From assembly GCA_021018815.1 (NCBI GenBank), contig JAITYX010000059.1, forward strand, positions 620,001 through 684,000: a stretch of DNA of 64,000 nt, read 5' to 3'. Every line of letters begins with the position of its first letter. Position 1 is the stretch's first letter. Position numbers and translations under genes: made by a program. Under the pieces are notes generated by a model. That model searched no databases. It had not been told where the DNA came from and saw only the letters and a list, made by a program, of their open reading frames with translations. Positions 1 to 11,442 of this stretch are shown here, piece by piece. This stretch comes from Talinum fruticosum. Its lineage: Eukaryota > Streptophyta > Magnoliopsida > Caryophyllales > Talinaceae.

Positions 1-1007
1 CCGAAACCCTTTTGGAAGTTCATGTATTATCTTTATGAATTAAGATGTTCTTGATAACTAATACTTATGATATTGGCATTATCTTTTTACCTTACAAGTT
101 GATCCCAAAGCAGACTAAGAATGAGCAAAATTTAGGTGTTTTAGTTGAGTGTTTTTCTGGTATACAATGCTCTTGAAATTATCTATAATGCACCTTAAAT
201 AGCCAAGAACCTTTTGAATTGTCAGTAGGTTCTTCAAATATTACTTGACAACTTTTTGAAAATTTCTCAAAAATTGTTAAGAATTGTGAATAATAACCTT
301 CATGTTTGGGTCTTGAAAATACTTGACTACTATGCCTCCGAAACACATTGGAAAGCTCACATTATTCTCTTTATGAATTAGACTATCTTGATAATTTCTA
401 CTTATGAGATTGCTATTGTCTTTTGGATCTTAGAAGGTAATTCCAAAGCACTCAAAAATAAGGAAGATTTTAGTGTTTTATTTGAGTGTTTTTCTGGTGT
501 ACAATGCTCTTGAAATGATTTAGAATAAGCCTTAAATAGCCATAAATCTCTTGAATTTGTCAGTAGGTTTGTTAAGATATTATTTGACAAATTTTCGAAA
601 ATTTTTCCAAAATTGCAAAAAGTCGTGGATAACGACCTTCATTTATTGGTCTTTGAAGCACTTGATCATTATACCTTTGAAATCTCTTGGTAAGTTTACA
701 ATATTATCTTTATGAATTTAGATGATCTTGATAACTAATATTTATGACATTACCATTGTCTTTTTTATCTTATAAGGTGATCCTAAAGCGACCAAGAATG
801 AAGAAGATTTTGGTGTTTTATTTGAGTGTTTTTATGTTGTACAATGCTCTTGGAATGATCAAGAATAAGCCTTAAATAGTGAAGAACCTCTTGAATTGTC
901 CATAGGTTTGTTAATATATTATTTGACAACTTTATGAAAATTTCCCAAAAATTACAAAAAATCGTGATAATAGCCTTCATTTTTAGGTCTTGATAGGACT
1001 TGATCAC
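1..1007. repeat. Degenerate ~337-bp tandem repeat array, left part
   Basis: Three successive units can be read by eye. They begin near 1, 338 and 676, each with a variant of 'ccgaaacccttttggaag'. Each unit repeats the same landmarks in order: 'tctttatgaatt', 'gatcttgataact', 'gagtgtttttctggt', 'acaatgctcttgaaat', 'cttaaatagcc', 'gacaactttttgaaaatt' and 'ccttcat...ggtcttga'. The array is AT-rich, has no credible coding content and runs off the left edge. It resumes after the insertion at 1,008-2,208. Confidence 0.85.
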
Positions 1008-2208
1008 CGAGTGGCGGAGCCGGAATTTCGAATAAGGGTGTCCACCTATTAAAATTTTTTTCCCTCTTCAAGTATCGCAAAATAGAATTTTTTCGACCCA
1101 TATTAAACTGGACAAAGGAAAAAAAAACCGAAAAAATTCAACACAAACCCCGGAAACACAATCGCACGAATCACAACTACACACAACTTGTATGACTTTC
1201 ATTATCCAAATCAAGCTTTGAGCACTAGAGCATAAATGTGGACTAATTGAATCGTGAATAAATGTGGAGGACAAATCACAATATTACGGCACTCGGAGTA
1301 TAAATCAACTAATTGACAAAATTAAGTAATTGACAAAATAACAAAACAACTAATTGAATTATGAATAAAACATAATAAAATTAAAAATAACAAATTAACT
1401 AATTGAATCATGAATTTTAATTGGTAGTGAACAAATTTCTTTCCTCTTCTCCCATGGTTTTTTTTTGTTCGTTCATAGCAAACACAAATTACAATTCACA
1501 TCAATCATGAATTTTAAAGTATAATTGAGGCTGAATTTTAAATGCTAAAATTGAAGTATACCCGAATTTCAAAACTTAGGGTTGATGAATCAAATTGAGG
1601 GCTGGCTGAAAGGGGTGAACCGTGGACTGCACCGCTTGCTGGCCGTAGATGAAGAAGGAGCACCGAGCGAGCGTCGAGCGGTCGAGATTAGAGAGAGCGA
1701 GAGAAGAGCCCCGAGCACCGGAGCCGTCGAGCCGAGAGAGGAGCCGACCACCGCAGTGCGCAGGAGAGAGAGTGAGAGATACAGAGAGCGTGAACGAGCA
1801 AGGAACCACGAAGGGCGACGAGATAAGAGAGAGCGAGAGAAGACCACCGGTCACCGGAGCCGTCAAGCCGAGAGAGGAGCCAGCCACCGCAGTCCGCAGC
1901 GAGAGAAATACGAGAGTGTGAGCGAGGGCGAGGAACCACCGGGGAGAGAGACAGACAGAGCATCGAAGGGGGAACGCGAAATTGAGAGACCGAGTGGAGA
2001 GAGAGAGAGCCGAGACAGGAGCCCAAATCATGGGCCTGTCCATCGGAGCCCAAGGGAGAAGGAAGGGTGTCCGGTTTTTTTGGGCCAATTAAGGGTGTTC
2101 ATTAACCCACTTTTCTAATTTTTCTCATTTTGAAACATATGTTGTTTAAATTTTTTTGGGCCAAGGGTGTCCATAGACACCATTGGCCCGTGCATAGCTC
2201 CGCCCTTG
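1008..2208. mobile_element. hAT-like non-autonomous element with GC-rich purine island
   Basis: This block interrupts a tandem repeat unit. It is flanked by TTGATCAC (1,000-1,007) and TTGACCAC (2,209-2,216), an 8-bp target-site duplication with one mismatch. The ends are imperfect inverted repeats sharing GGCGGAGC (CGAGTGGCGGAGCCGG on the left, reverse complement of the right end CAAGGGCGGAGCTATG). An 8-bp duplication and a C(A/G)-GGGCGGAGC terminus are typical of hAT elements. From about 1,600 to 2,060 there is a GC-rich, GAGA-rich island with long overlapping open frames on both strands (for example 1,582-2,118 plus), low in complexity and rich in Arg, Glu and Ser. No transposase motif is visible, so the element is non-autonomous. 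The exact first base of each end is uncertain by 1-2 nt. Confidence 0.7.
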
Positions 2209-2640
2209 TTGACCACTTTGCCTTTAAAACCCTTTGAGAAACTCACAGTATTCTCTTATGAATTTAGATGATCTTGATGATTTATATTTATGACATTGCT
2301 ATTATTTTTTGATCTTAGAAGGTGATTCCAATGCAGTCAAGAATGAGAAATATTTGAATGTTTTATTTGAATATTTTTCTGTGTATAATATTTTTGAAAT
2401 GATATAAAATGGGCCTTAGATAGCCAATAATATCTTTAATTATCAGTAGATTTATTAAAATATTATTTGACAACTTTCCGATAATTTCCCCAAAATTATA
2501 AGAAATTGTAGATAATAGCGTTTATTTTTAGGTCTTGGAAACACGGTTTCGAAGTCAGTTGGAAAGTCCACAATTTATTTTTATGAATTTATATAATCTT
2601 AATAACTAATATCTTCAAAATGCATTATTGGATTTTTCTA
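2209..2640. repeat. Degenerate ~337-bp tandem repeat array, right part
   Basis: This continues the array of 1-1,007. The unit beginning 'ttgaccactttgcctttaaaaccc' carries the same landmarks: 'ttatgaatttagatgatcttgat', 'gaatgagaaatatttg', 'gacaactttccga' and 'tttttaggtcttgg'. It is followed by the start of another unit near 2,545. The phase resumes where it broke at 1,007, showing that the GC-rich block was inserted later. Confidence 0.75.
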
Positions 2641-3059
2641 ATTCAGCATCTTTAAAATTATTTTCTCAAAACATAGAGTGTATCTTATTCATTCCCCTCC
2701 TATAGCCTCCTTTTGGCTTCTTTGAGAATTATGATCGTAGAAGCTCAACTATTTATCAATTTACTGGTAAATTTTTTGAAAAATTATTATAAAAAATTTG
2801 GATTCAAATTCTACTCACGTCAATCATTATGTTAAAAAAATTCAATCTACCACCTAGTTGAGTATGGAGCTCAGCCAAGAGACATTCTTGATTCTTCTTC
2901 CCACGAAAAAATTGTTTAATCGATCTTCCCGCCATTAACACTCTAAAGAATTTGGAATTTTATTTAACACCATTACAAATCCACCCGTCATTGCTTCTGA
3001 GACTTCCTAACACTTCCAATTATTTACTCAAAGCACCTAACTTTTAACCCGCACCCACC
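2641..3059 (+). other. Upstream/promoter region of the NPGR-type gene
   Basis: About 420 bp without a gene between the repeat array and the probable first (non-coding) exon of the TPR gene. The sequence is AT-rich, with a short C-rich stretch near 3,045-3,060. I see no convincing TATA box or other named element. Confidence 0.4.
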
Positions 3060-3248
3060 CAATTTTTTCCACACGAATATACGAGGAAGCGAAAAGATCG
3101 AGAGAAAAGAGGGGAAATTGGTTGGTGGGTCTTTGGATTCTCTCCATTCTGTCACATTTTGGGGCCTTTTTGTGCCAAGGAGAGAAGGAAAAATGGGTTA
3201 TGGGTTTGACGTTTTGTGGGCTCCTTCAACCCTTTTTCTCAATCAACA
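3060..3248 (+). other. Probable 5' UTR exon of the NPGR-type gene
   Basis: The stretch is purine/pyrimidine mixed and ends in a good donor (aacag|gtactc at 3,248/3,249). Acceptor-like AGs lie just before the coding exon at 3,915. It contains only short frames (for example 3,118-3,330), none resembling the protein. The layout fits a leader intron of ~0.65 kb, which is common in plant genes. This is inference from splice signals only. Confidence 0.35.
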
Positions 3249-3914
3249 GGTACTCTTTCCTTTTCTTTTTGTATCCAATGATTATGATTTTGATTCCTCC
3301 CTATGTTTTCACTGTTTAAGTTGTAATTAGTGTTGTAAAGAGGTGGGTTTAGGGTCTTCATTTTGCTAATCAGTATCTTAATTGTGGTCCTCATTGTGCT
3401 CAATCATTTGTGGAATCTGTTTAGATGATAAACCGAGGTATACTTTTCAAAGTTTAGTTTGTATTTGGGTGTGGTTGTTCATATTTTCTGGTTTGGGGAG
3501 TAGGGAGGTCATAGTTTTTGGTTTTACTGAGGTCTGATGATCATGGAGTGTTGTATCATGATCATTGCTCATGGTTTAATTAGAAATGGGTTTGATAAGT
3601 GCTTTTAGCGTTTATGATCAGGGTTTTGGGTTTTAGACTTCAACTCTGAAAGACGTTAGTAGCCCCGTAACGAAATTGTGGAGTTCTGTCTCCTGAGTTT
3701 TATCAAGAATTTGCATTCAAGGAAATATATGAACTCCCTTTTTCGTCATCACACAAATAATTGGAAAAAAATGCTGCAAAAATTCCCAAGTCTACAAATT
3801 TCTCTGTGCTTTTAGATTTTACGTGTTTGTAGGATAGGTTTACTAGTTCCTTCATTTTCATTGGCATCTTATGTTACGTGTGTTGGGGGTGTATAAGAAG
3901 TAGTTGTCTGTAAT

Positions 3915-6900
3915 ATGAAAGCTAAACACCCGAGAAGGTGGGCACCTGCGGTCAGGGTCAAGTTGAAGAAGATGATGAAGTGCTTCTTCGTAAGGAAGAA
4001 GGTGAGAGCACACGATATAGCTGAATCATCAGACTCATCCTTGGCAACCCGGGATCATTCAGCCAGTCTCTATTCTGCAAGAATTGGTGAAACTGAAGCA
4101 AAGACAAATACTGGCAACATTGAAGAAGCAGAGTCAACTCTTCGTGAAAGTGATTTTTGAACTATGAGGTTTGTCTATCAATGCCCTGTCATCCACCAAA
4201 TCATTTACAAAGGACTGTTTTTTGGAAGTTTGGGAGTAATTATTATCCTGTGTATATAAGTATATATATCTGATCTATACAAAAAGTATATATATTAGGA
4301 ATGTATGTAGAATAACCAGTGTTCATCAAGTGCTAGAAGATACATAAGTATCTATGCATGTCTGAAAAGGTTGGACCTATGACTTATCTGCTGAAAATTA
4401 GTTGGAATTCTTAGATTCTTTACTGTCGTATATATCATGAATTTGTCGAACAGATAGGTCTATCTTTTATATAAAGTTTTAAGAGTAAATATCTTGCGGT
4501 GATGATAATTTACCTGCATACACACAATGTACATATGAATTGTATATCATCTCCTTTGTGGAAGACAAATTACTTATTGAGAAGTAGGGGAAAGGCAAGG
4601 TGAAGAAAAGGGGTTCTGGGTTGAGGATCATGGTTGAAACTTAAGCGGGGTTGATAGGGAACTGGAAAAGAGAAGTGTTCCTTCAACTTCATATAAAGGA
4701 GTCCTGGTGGTTGCATATGAAACCTTCCATGAGAATCAAATACATCCACTTTTGACTTCATTCACCTGATATAAGTTCACACAGTTGTATTTCATTGCAG
4801 GTTGAATTGTGCGTTCTTGCGTAGACACTTCATCCTATCTTTTCTTAACTTCTACCAGTTTATGCTTTTGAGTGCGTGATCTAATTTGGATCCAACTTTT
4901 GGCACAATTCTATCGAAGTAAAATTTTTTGAGCTGAAATGCGCTTCGGAGTGCTAGGGAGGCTTTGTTAGATTTTCCATTTTCTAGTTTTTTACTCCTCT
5001 TCTGCAACAATGGAAATTGTGTTCTCCAGTTGAGTGAATATTGATTTCAGAGAAGAATTGATTCATTATAATGCCTCATGGGCTTTTAGCTTGAGAAATT
5101 TGTTTTGGGCAGTGTGAGATTTTCCAGCAGCAGTAGTTCAGCACGGAGTGAAAATATGAACTTCACGGCAGTGATCAATCAATAGAGTTTACAGTATTAG
5201 ATGGACAATATGCTTGTTAAAGATTGGAAAATAAAGCTCATTGGGAACGGAGACTAATGATGTGAGGATTGCCACCGGAAAACATTGAAATAAAGTAGAG
5301 GTCAGAGTTTGCTTTTCATGCTGGAATTCCACTATAAAAGAGGCAAACACAGGGAAAATTTGGAAATGGTTAAACTAAAGTGAAAGTAAAGTAAACCTTT
5401 TGGTCATTTGAGGAAGCATGATGCAGGTACAGCCATGTGATTACTTTGTTTTGTTTCACATTAAACCATTTAATCAAGATACCTTAATCTTCTCCATCCC
5501 TCCTGCGACCTCCTTGATATCGAATATTTGGTTGCTGCTTGGATTCCCCGCCCACAAAACCCCCAACACCCAACTTTGGCAGGATTCTAGGAATGGTTTT
5601 GGATTTAGATATGACTCATCCCCTCTCCCCCCAAAAAAAAAAAAAACACACGTAGAATCACATGTTAGCAAGTTAGTTGAATAGATCTTCCCTATCAGGA
5701 TCTTTAAAAAAAAAAAACCAGCAGTTGAGTATTGCTCCACTCTGCTTGTTTAAAGTACAATAAGTTCAATGCAACTTTTGTGCCTTTTGCCCCTAAAATT
5801 GCCATCTTGGGTATGTCATGCATGGGAAACCAGAAGGTATCTAATTCTGGCTTGAAGGATATCTTGTGATCTCTATAGCTACCCTGGAAAATGATTTGTT
5901 GAATCATGTTCCACTTCCGTTTAGTGGAAATGAAGAGAGTGGGTTTGGACCTGATCAATTATTATGTTGATATTTGAACATGTACACTCCCAAGTGCCAC
6001 TCTGCGGATGCCATGAACCTAGGAAAAGGACAGTTCTTTTATATACAATGCAAGTATATAATCATAATGAATCAGGCCATAAAATCTATGTTTCTCTCTG
6101 TTATAATCAGGAAAGGATTTCATTTTTGGTTTTGGGGGGTGGAGGACAAGGTTATCAAGAGGGAAATACCTCATCTGCAAACACGTATTGTGGCTGTCAT
6201 TGATCAGTGTGTCTAGACATCCATTAATGTTTAGAAATAATTTCACTAATTAATGGACAGAAGATTTAATTTGCTAGGTAAGATCCCCAACTTGAGAGTT
6301 GGGCCTGCTACTGACCTGTTGCAGGGTTGACAGTTGAAACCATATTCCTTTTCTTAGTATCTCCTATTTTCTAGTGACATCACTTCCCTGATCCTTTTCG
6401 TTCTTTCTTTCTTTTTTCTGAAAAGAAGTTTTCATCGATGAGAGGAGGAAAACGACTGATGTTTAAGCAGATAATTTCAGGATGTCGAGAATTCCAAACC
6501 TTTGAGATAATCAATTGCTGGGATTTAAACCTTTTCTGCATTTCTCTACTTTGATACTTAGATAGGGCTAAAACATCTTTTGTGGCGAAAAATATGAAAA
6601 AAGTATTAACTGTGTTGAGCAGCAAATGGAGGATAAACAATCGGTGCTGACTGCTAAGCTCATATACAATGTCCTGTGAAAATTGCTGTGATTTGCAGGA
6701 AGCCAGAGCTTTATTGGGAAGGCTTGAGTACCAAAAGGAAATTTGGAAGCAGCGCTTCGTGTTTTTGAAGGCATTGGCATTGATGCTGTAAAACCAAATA
6801 TCAAACTCTCACTGGCTCGAAGATGTGGGCCTCAAAGACGGAATTCTCAGAGTCAGAGTGATGATGCGCCTCCCATGTCAATGCATGCTATTAGTCTACT

Positions 6901-9900
6901 CTTTGAAGCAATTTTTCTCAAAGCAAAGTCATTGCAGGCTCTTGGAAGGTTTGAAGGTATTCTTTTGATTATATCGCTTTTGATGTTTGCATATTTTTAT
7001 TAATATCCTTTTTGTACTGTTTGTGCTTTAAAAGATTTGGAAAATGTTTTTAATCAAAGTGCTTTAAGGTTGAATTAATTGGGAGTTATTTGCTTTTGGG
7101 CCTCTGCTGACTTCACTTGGTCACATAAATGCACAGTATGAAGAACAAATAGTGCTTGCAATGCTTAATGAAATGCCTTGGGAAATATCAGCGCCAACTT
7201 GATTATACAGTTGATATCCTTTCCATTTGTAGATAGATAATTCATTGAAAAAGAAAAAAGGCGCCCCCAGGGGTGGGGAGTTGCTGTGGCCTATTACTCC
7301 ATACCAGTTTTCGAAGGTTGTATTGCCAAAGAAATAGGGGATTCATATAGAGAAGTAACGTACTAGACAGTGTATGAATCACATGATGGGAACTCAAAGC
7401 TTAACATAGTAGATTGCAAAGTTTGGGAATTTCAGTGCTTTCTTGGGCACTGCTGATCAAAATTTCTTTGAAGATTATTGCAAATATCAAAGGAAAAATG
7501 AATTACGCTCTTAATTCTGACCAAAAAAAAAAAAAACAGCTCTTTACTGATTAACTGATCTGAGTAAAGTTTCCCATTTGATAGCTCATCATATTTGTGG
7601 CAAACCATTTCACTTGGATGCTTGCAATTTTTCCTGCATATTATCGTCCTAAACTCCACCATCACATGTGCATCCAACTTTCAGGGTGGAGTTCCTTCGT
7701 TGTTTGGTGGTTTTCAGTGTCATAACATTGAGAATCTTGAGAGTAATATGCTAGAAGTTTCATTTTACATTCTCAATGTTTCTGCAGAAGCGGCTGAGGC
7801 ATGCCAGGTGGTTCTGGACACAGTTGAGTCCGCAATACCAGATGGTTTGAATGGAAGATTTTCCCACAATTGCAAATTGCACGAGACATTAAACAAAGCA
7901 GTCGAGTTGCTTCCTGAGTTGTGGAAGCTTTCTGGGGCTGCCCATGAAGCTATTTCATCATATCGGCGTGCATTACTCTATAATTGGAATCTTCAACTGG
8001 AAATTCAAACAAGGATCAAGAAAGAGTTCGCAGTTTTTCTTTTGTATAGCGGCATTGAAGCAAATCCTCTCAAACTCCGTTTCCAAGTGGAAGGGGCATT
8101 TATCCCTAGAAACAATATAGAAGAGGCAGTTCTTCTTCTATTGATCTTGCTCAAGAAATTTCTTCAAAGACAGATTGATTGGGACCCGTTGATTATGGAT
8201 CATCTTTCCTTTGCACTATCTATTGCAGGAGATTTAGGGACACTAGCCCATCAATTAGAAGAACTGCCTGCAGATATAATGGATAGCAAAGAGAAGTGTA
8301 GCACTATAGCACTTTGTTATCATGGAGAAGGGGAAGACCAGGTTGCTTTGAACCTATTGAGAAACCTTCTCAATGACCGACAAAATTTAAACTGCATGAA
8401 TGAGTTGTTACTTGCTTCAAAAATCTGCTCTGAAAACACAAGGTGCTCAGAAGAAGGGATCAATTATGCTAATAAAGCTATTAAAAGTCCGGATGGACAA
8501 TGTGAACTGCTTTTAAATAATGCCAACTGCTTCCTGGGAATTTTAACATCAGCACAATCGAGATTGGTGGCTTCTGACTCCAAGAGGGTGTCGATGCAGT
8601 CTGAAGCCTTAAAAGCTCTGCAAACTGCTGAAAAATGGACAAAAGGAACAGACCCAAATGTAATATATCATCTTTGCTTAGAAAATGCTGAGCAAAGGAA
8701 GTTGGATATTGCACTCTCTTATGTAAAGAAACTGCTAAAACTTGAGGCTGGATCTAGTACCCGAGGATGGATTCTTTTAGCTCGAATATTGTCTGCTCAG
8801 AAGAAGTACATTGATGCAGAAACCATAGTTGATGCAGCTTTGGAGCAGGCAGGAAAGTGGGACCAGACTGAGTTGCTGAGAACCAAGGCTAAAATCCAGA
8901 TTGCTCAGGGCTGCACAGAAAATGCTATACAAACATATACCCTTCTCCTTGCAGTTCTTCAAGTTCGGAAGAAGGCCTTTGGCATTGGGAAAAAGCTTCT
9001 GAATGTATGTTGCTTCATCATTTGTTTGACAATAGTAAACGTGCCAGCAAGCTAGCACCACAAATGTCTTGCTTCAGAGACAGTGATTAGTAATGGATAA
9101 TCTAGCATATTGATCCATGTCACGCCAGTTATATGCCTCATCTTAACCCCCCAAAAAAAAAAAGAAAAAAGAAAAAACACCCCGAACACAAAAAGGGAAA
9201 AGAAAAGGCGGGAAGGTGGGGAGAATACATTCCTACTTCATAGGGTTATTTGTTTGATGGTAGAGCTAGCTACTGAGCTCATCTTTTGTACTGAAGAAAT
9301 TCCTGATTACAGAAAAGGAACCAAGATAGACTTTTGGAGATGGAGATATGGCATGATCTCGCCAACATTTACACAAGCCTATCACAATGGCAAGATGCTG
9401 AGGTATGCCTATCGAAGTCAGAGGCGCTTAATCCTCGCTGTGCTTCCAGTTGTCATTCCCGAGGTACATCATTTCATTCAGTTTCCTCGCATTTCCTTGC
9501 TCCTGCATGTAAGACTGCAAGTACTCCCCCCTCCTCCCGGGTCCATAAAACCAGAAGGGGAGTTTTTCATAGAGTACTCCTGCTGATAGCTCCTGATAGA
9601 ATATGGTGGTGGTGTGGCAGGGACTTTCTAGATCACTAGATCCCAGCTCCTTAGTCCCTCTCTCAGTATGCATCAATATTGGTTCCTGTTTTACCATAAT
9701 AAGAACCTTCCCTGGCCTTTCTTCCCTTTGATATGGATACAGAGTTGGGTGGTTCTACACAAGGGATTAAGGTGATCTCTAAAAACCCTTATAAATTGAA
9801 CCCTAGTTCACCCAGTTGTCAATCGTGTTTGCTATATTCAGGATAGCTTCAAGGGCTAGCTCATGTCTACTAAAATTTAGCACACCCTATAGTGCACCCG

Positions 9901-10366
9901 AGGGCAATGGTTAGGTCTCATCTCCTAGTGCAGTGGTTCTATTCTGAAGGATTTGAAATATAATGATAATGCTTTGGTGTTTTGATTTTGAAGCAAGTGC
10001 TGTGTATTAATCACATTCTATGTGTTCTATTGCTCTCTCTAAGGTTTACTTTACCAAGCCAAGGGTCTGAATGAGGAAGCGCAGAAGTCTTTCTGGGAAG
10101 CTCTGGACAAGGAGCCGATCCACGTCCCGAGTTTGATTTCCATGGCTAGGATCCTCATGCAGCAGCCGGAAGACCAGTCTTTGCTCATTGCACGAAGCCT
10201 CATCAGACAAGCTATTAGTCTTGACAGAACTAATGACTCAGCCTGGTATACTCTTGGCCTACTCCACAAATTGGAACCTGTTGGAACGTCAGCTGCAGAA
10301 GCTGTTGGGTGTTTTGAGGTTGCTGCTCTTCTAGAAGATACCGCCCCTGTTGAGTCTTTCAGATAG
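3915..10366 (+). CDS. NPGR: NO POLLEN GERMINATION-RELATED (NPG/NPGR) TPR protein, five coding exons
   Basis: Exons: 3915-4168, 6699-6956, 7788-9004, 9313-9463 and 10044-10366, all GT-AG with phases 0, 1, 0, 1. The product is about 734 residues, the usual family size. Recognisable family blocks are SLATRDHSAS and EEAESTLRE in exon 1, EARALLGRLEYQK in exon 2, the central TPR helices of exon 3 (WDPLIMDHLSFALSIAG, GWILLARILSAQKKYIDAE), and WHDLANIYTSLSQWQDAE plus LLYQAKGLNEEAQKSF at the C-terminus. NPG proteins bind calmodulin and act as TTC7-like scaffolds of the plant PI4K-alpha1 complex at the plasma membrane; in Arabidopsis they are needed for pollen germination. Two frame breaks occur: around 4,145-4,156, and at the GG of 6,737-6,738, where the conserved frame is one base short. 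The start could instead be the internal MM near 3,975. Which paralogue (NPG1, NPGR1 or NPGR2) is not decided. Confidence 0.88.
5627..5646. repeat. C6A14 tract
   Basis: Six C followed by fourteen A, in the first coding-region intron of the NPGR gene. It is one of at least seven similar C-run/A-run junctions in the window (also 9147, 10373, 13054, 22977, 24502 on the other strand, 34657). Confidence 0.9.
9147..9163. repeat. C6A11 tract
   Basis: Six C then eleven A, followed by degenerate A-rich sequence, in the third intron (9,005-9,312) of the NPGR gene. Confidence 0.9.
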
Positions 10367-10372
10367 CACACG

Positions 10373-10393
10373 CCCCCCCAAAAAAAAAAAAAA
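10373..10393. repeat. C7A14 tract directly after the NPGR stop codon
   Basis: Seven C then fourteen A, starting 7 nt after the TAG stop, so it would lie in the 3' UTR. The A-run is encoded in the genome; it is not a poly(A) tail of a retrogene, because the gene has introns. Confidence 0.9.
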
Positions 10394-11426
10394 CTTCTCC
10401 CGCTAAGAAATCCTGGCTTCGCTGTGCCTTGAGGTTTTCTACAATGTGCATTGTAATGAAATGAAATGAAAGACCACAGTATTGATATTGCAATTTGCAA
10501 TATCTAGTTATCTACGAGCTTTTTTGTGATATTTGCTTGTCATTCCGTTAAGTAGAAAGCTCTTCATTGTTCTCCTTTCCAAAGGCAGAATGATATGATT
10601 GAAGTCAACTTGGAATTAATTTTTGATAAAAAAAAAACTAGGAATTAATTTCCTTCACAAAAAATGTACACCACATTTTGAGGTATATATTTGTTTGAAT
10701 ATGAAGCAAAGAAAAAAAGATACATTATGTAACCCGACTTATCTAAACAATCTAATAATTACCCACATCAAGAAGTTGAACTCTCAGCTGAGGAATTCAG
10801 CTTACTTTTTACATTAAAGCACTGTATTTTTACATTATGCATACACTTCATTGATTTATTGATCATTGTTTTCGGGAAATTCAAACATAATAATCGTTTT
10901 TGGGAAATTCAAACACAATGCTATGATACAATCATGATTTGCTCCTTAAATGCAGATGAAGCTAAATCAGGGGAAGAAAGAATTGCCGATCAAATGAGTA
11001 CAGCTTGTTTGACCTATACTATCCAGATAAAGGTTAACAATCAGAATCAAGATATTCCTCAGCAGATGCTGATCCAAACTTAAATTTAGCCAACCGAATT
11101 CATCACAGAATTGACAGTTCTGCAAGACTGAAGGCTGAAATGAAACTATTATTACCAATTTGAACAAAGATATGGACATAAACCTCTTTATCCTGATCCA
11201 GACCCGGTTTGATTACCTCATTCCTCAGCTTTAGGTAATATCTCTCAATAGTAAGGAATCAAGGGATTGCAATGTCATGGACCTCTATTTTAGTAGAATG
11301 AGCCTCTTCCATAAATCTCAAAATACTACAGACAAATCTCAAAAAACAAGACCTACTAACCATCTTCAATGTAATGCAGAAAGAAATTACAAAATTACAA
11401 ACACAAAATCTAACATTCTCAATGCT
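10394..11426. other. Convergent intergenic region between NPGR (+) and RPL28 (-)
   Basis: About 1 kb shared by the two 3' ends. It is AT-rich with several A-runs and a short direct repeat, 'tttcgggaaattcaaacataat' near 10,869 and 'tttttgggaaattcaaacacaat' near 10,897. No coding sequence or RNA gene is recognised. Confidence 0.5.
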
Positions 11427-11442
11427 TTACAAATATGCTCTT

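Noticed and set aside
1576..2118. Several long overlapping frames on both strands suggesting a gene
   Set aside because: They share one purine-rich low-complexity island inside a transposable element; openness in several frames points to composition.
9110..9586. 158-codon frame spanning the fourth NPGR exon
   Set aside because: It includes intron sequence and is out of frame with the conserved TPR protein.
10380..10393. A14 run after the NPGR stop as evidence of a retrocopy
   Set aside because: The gene has four introns and the A-run is part of a recurrent C-run/A-run motif.
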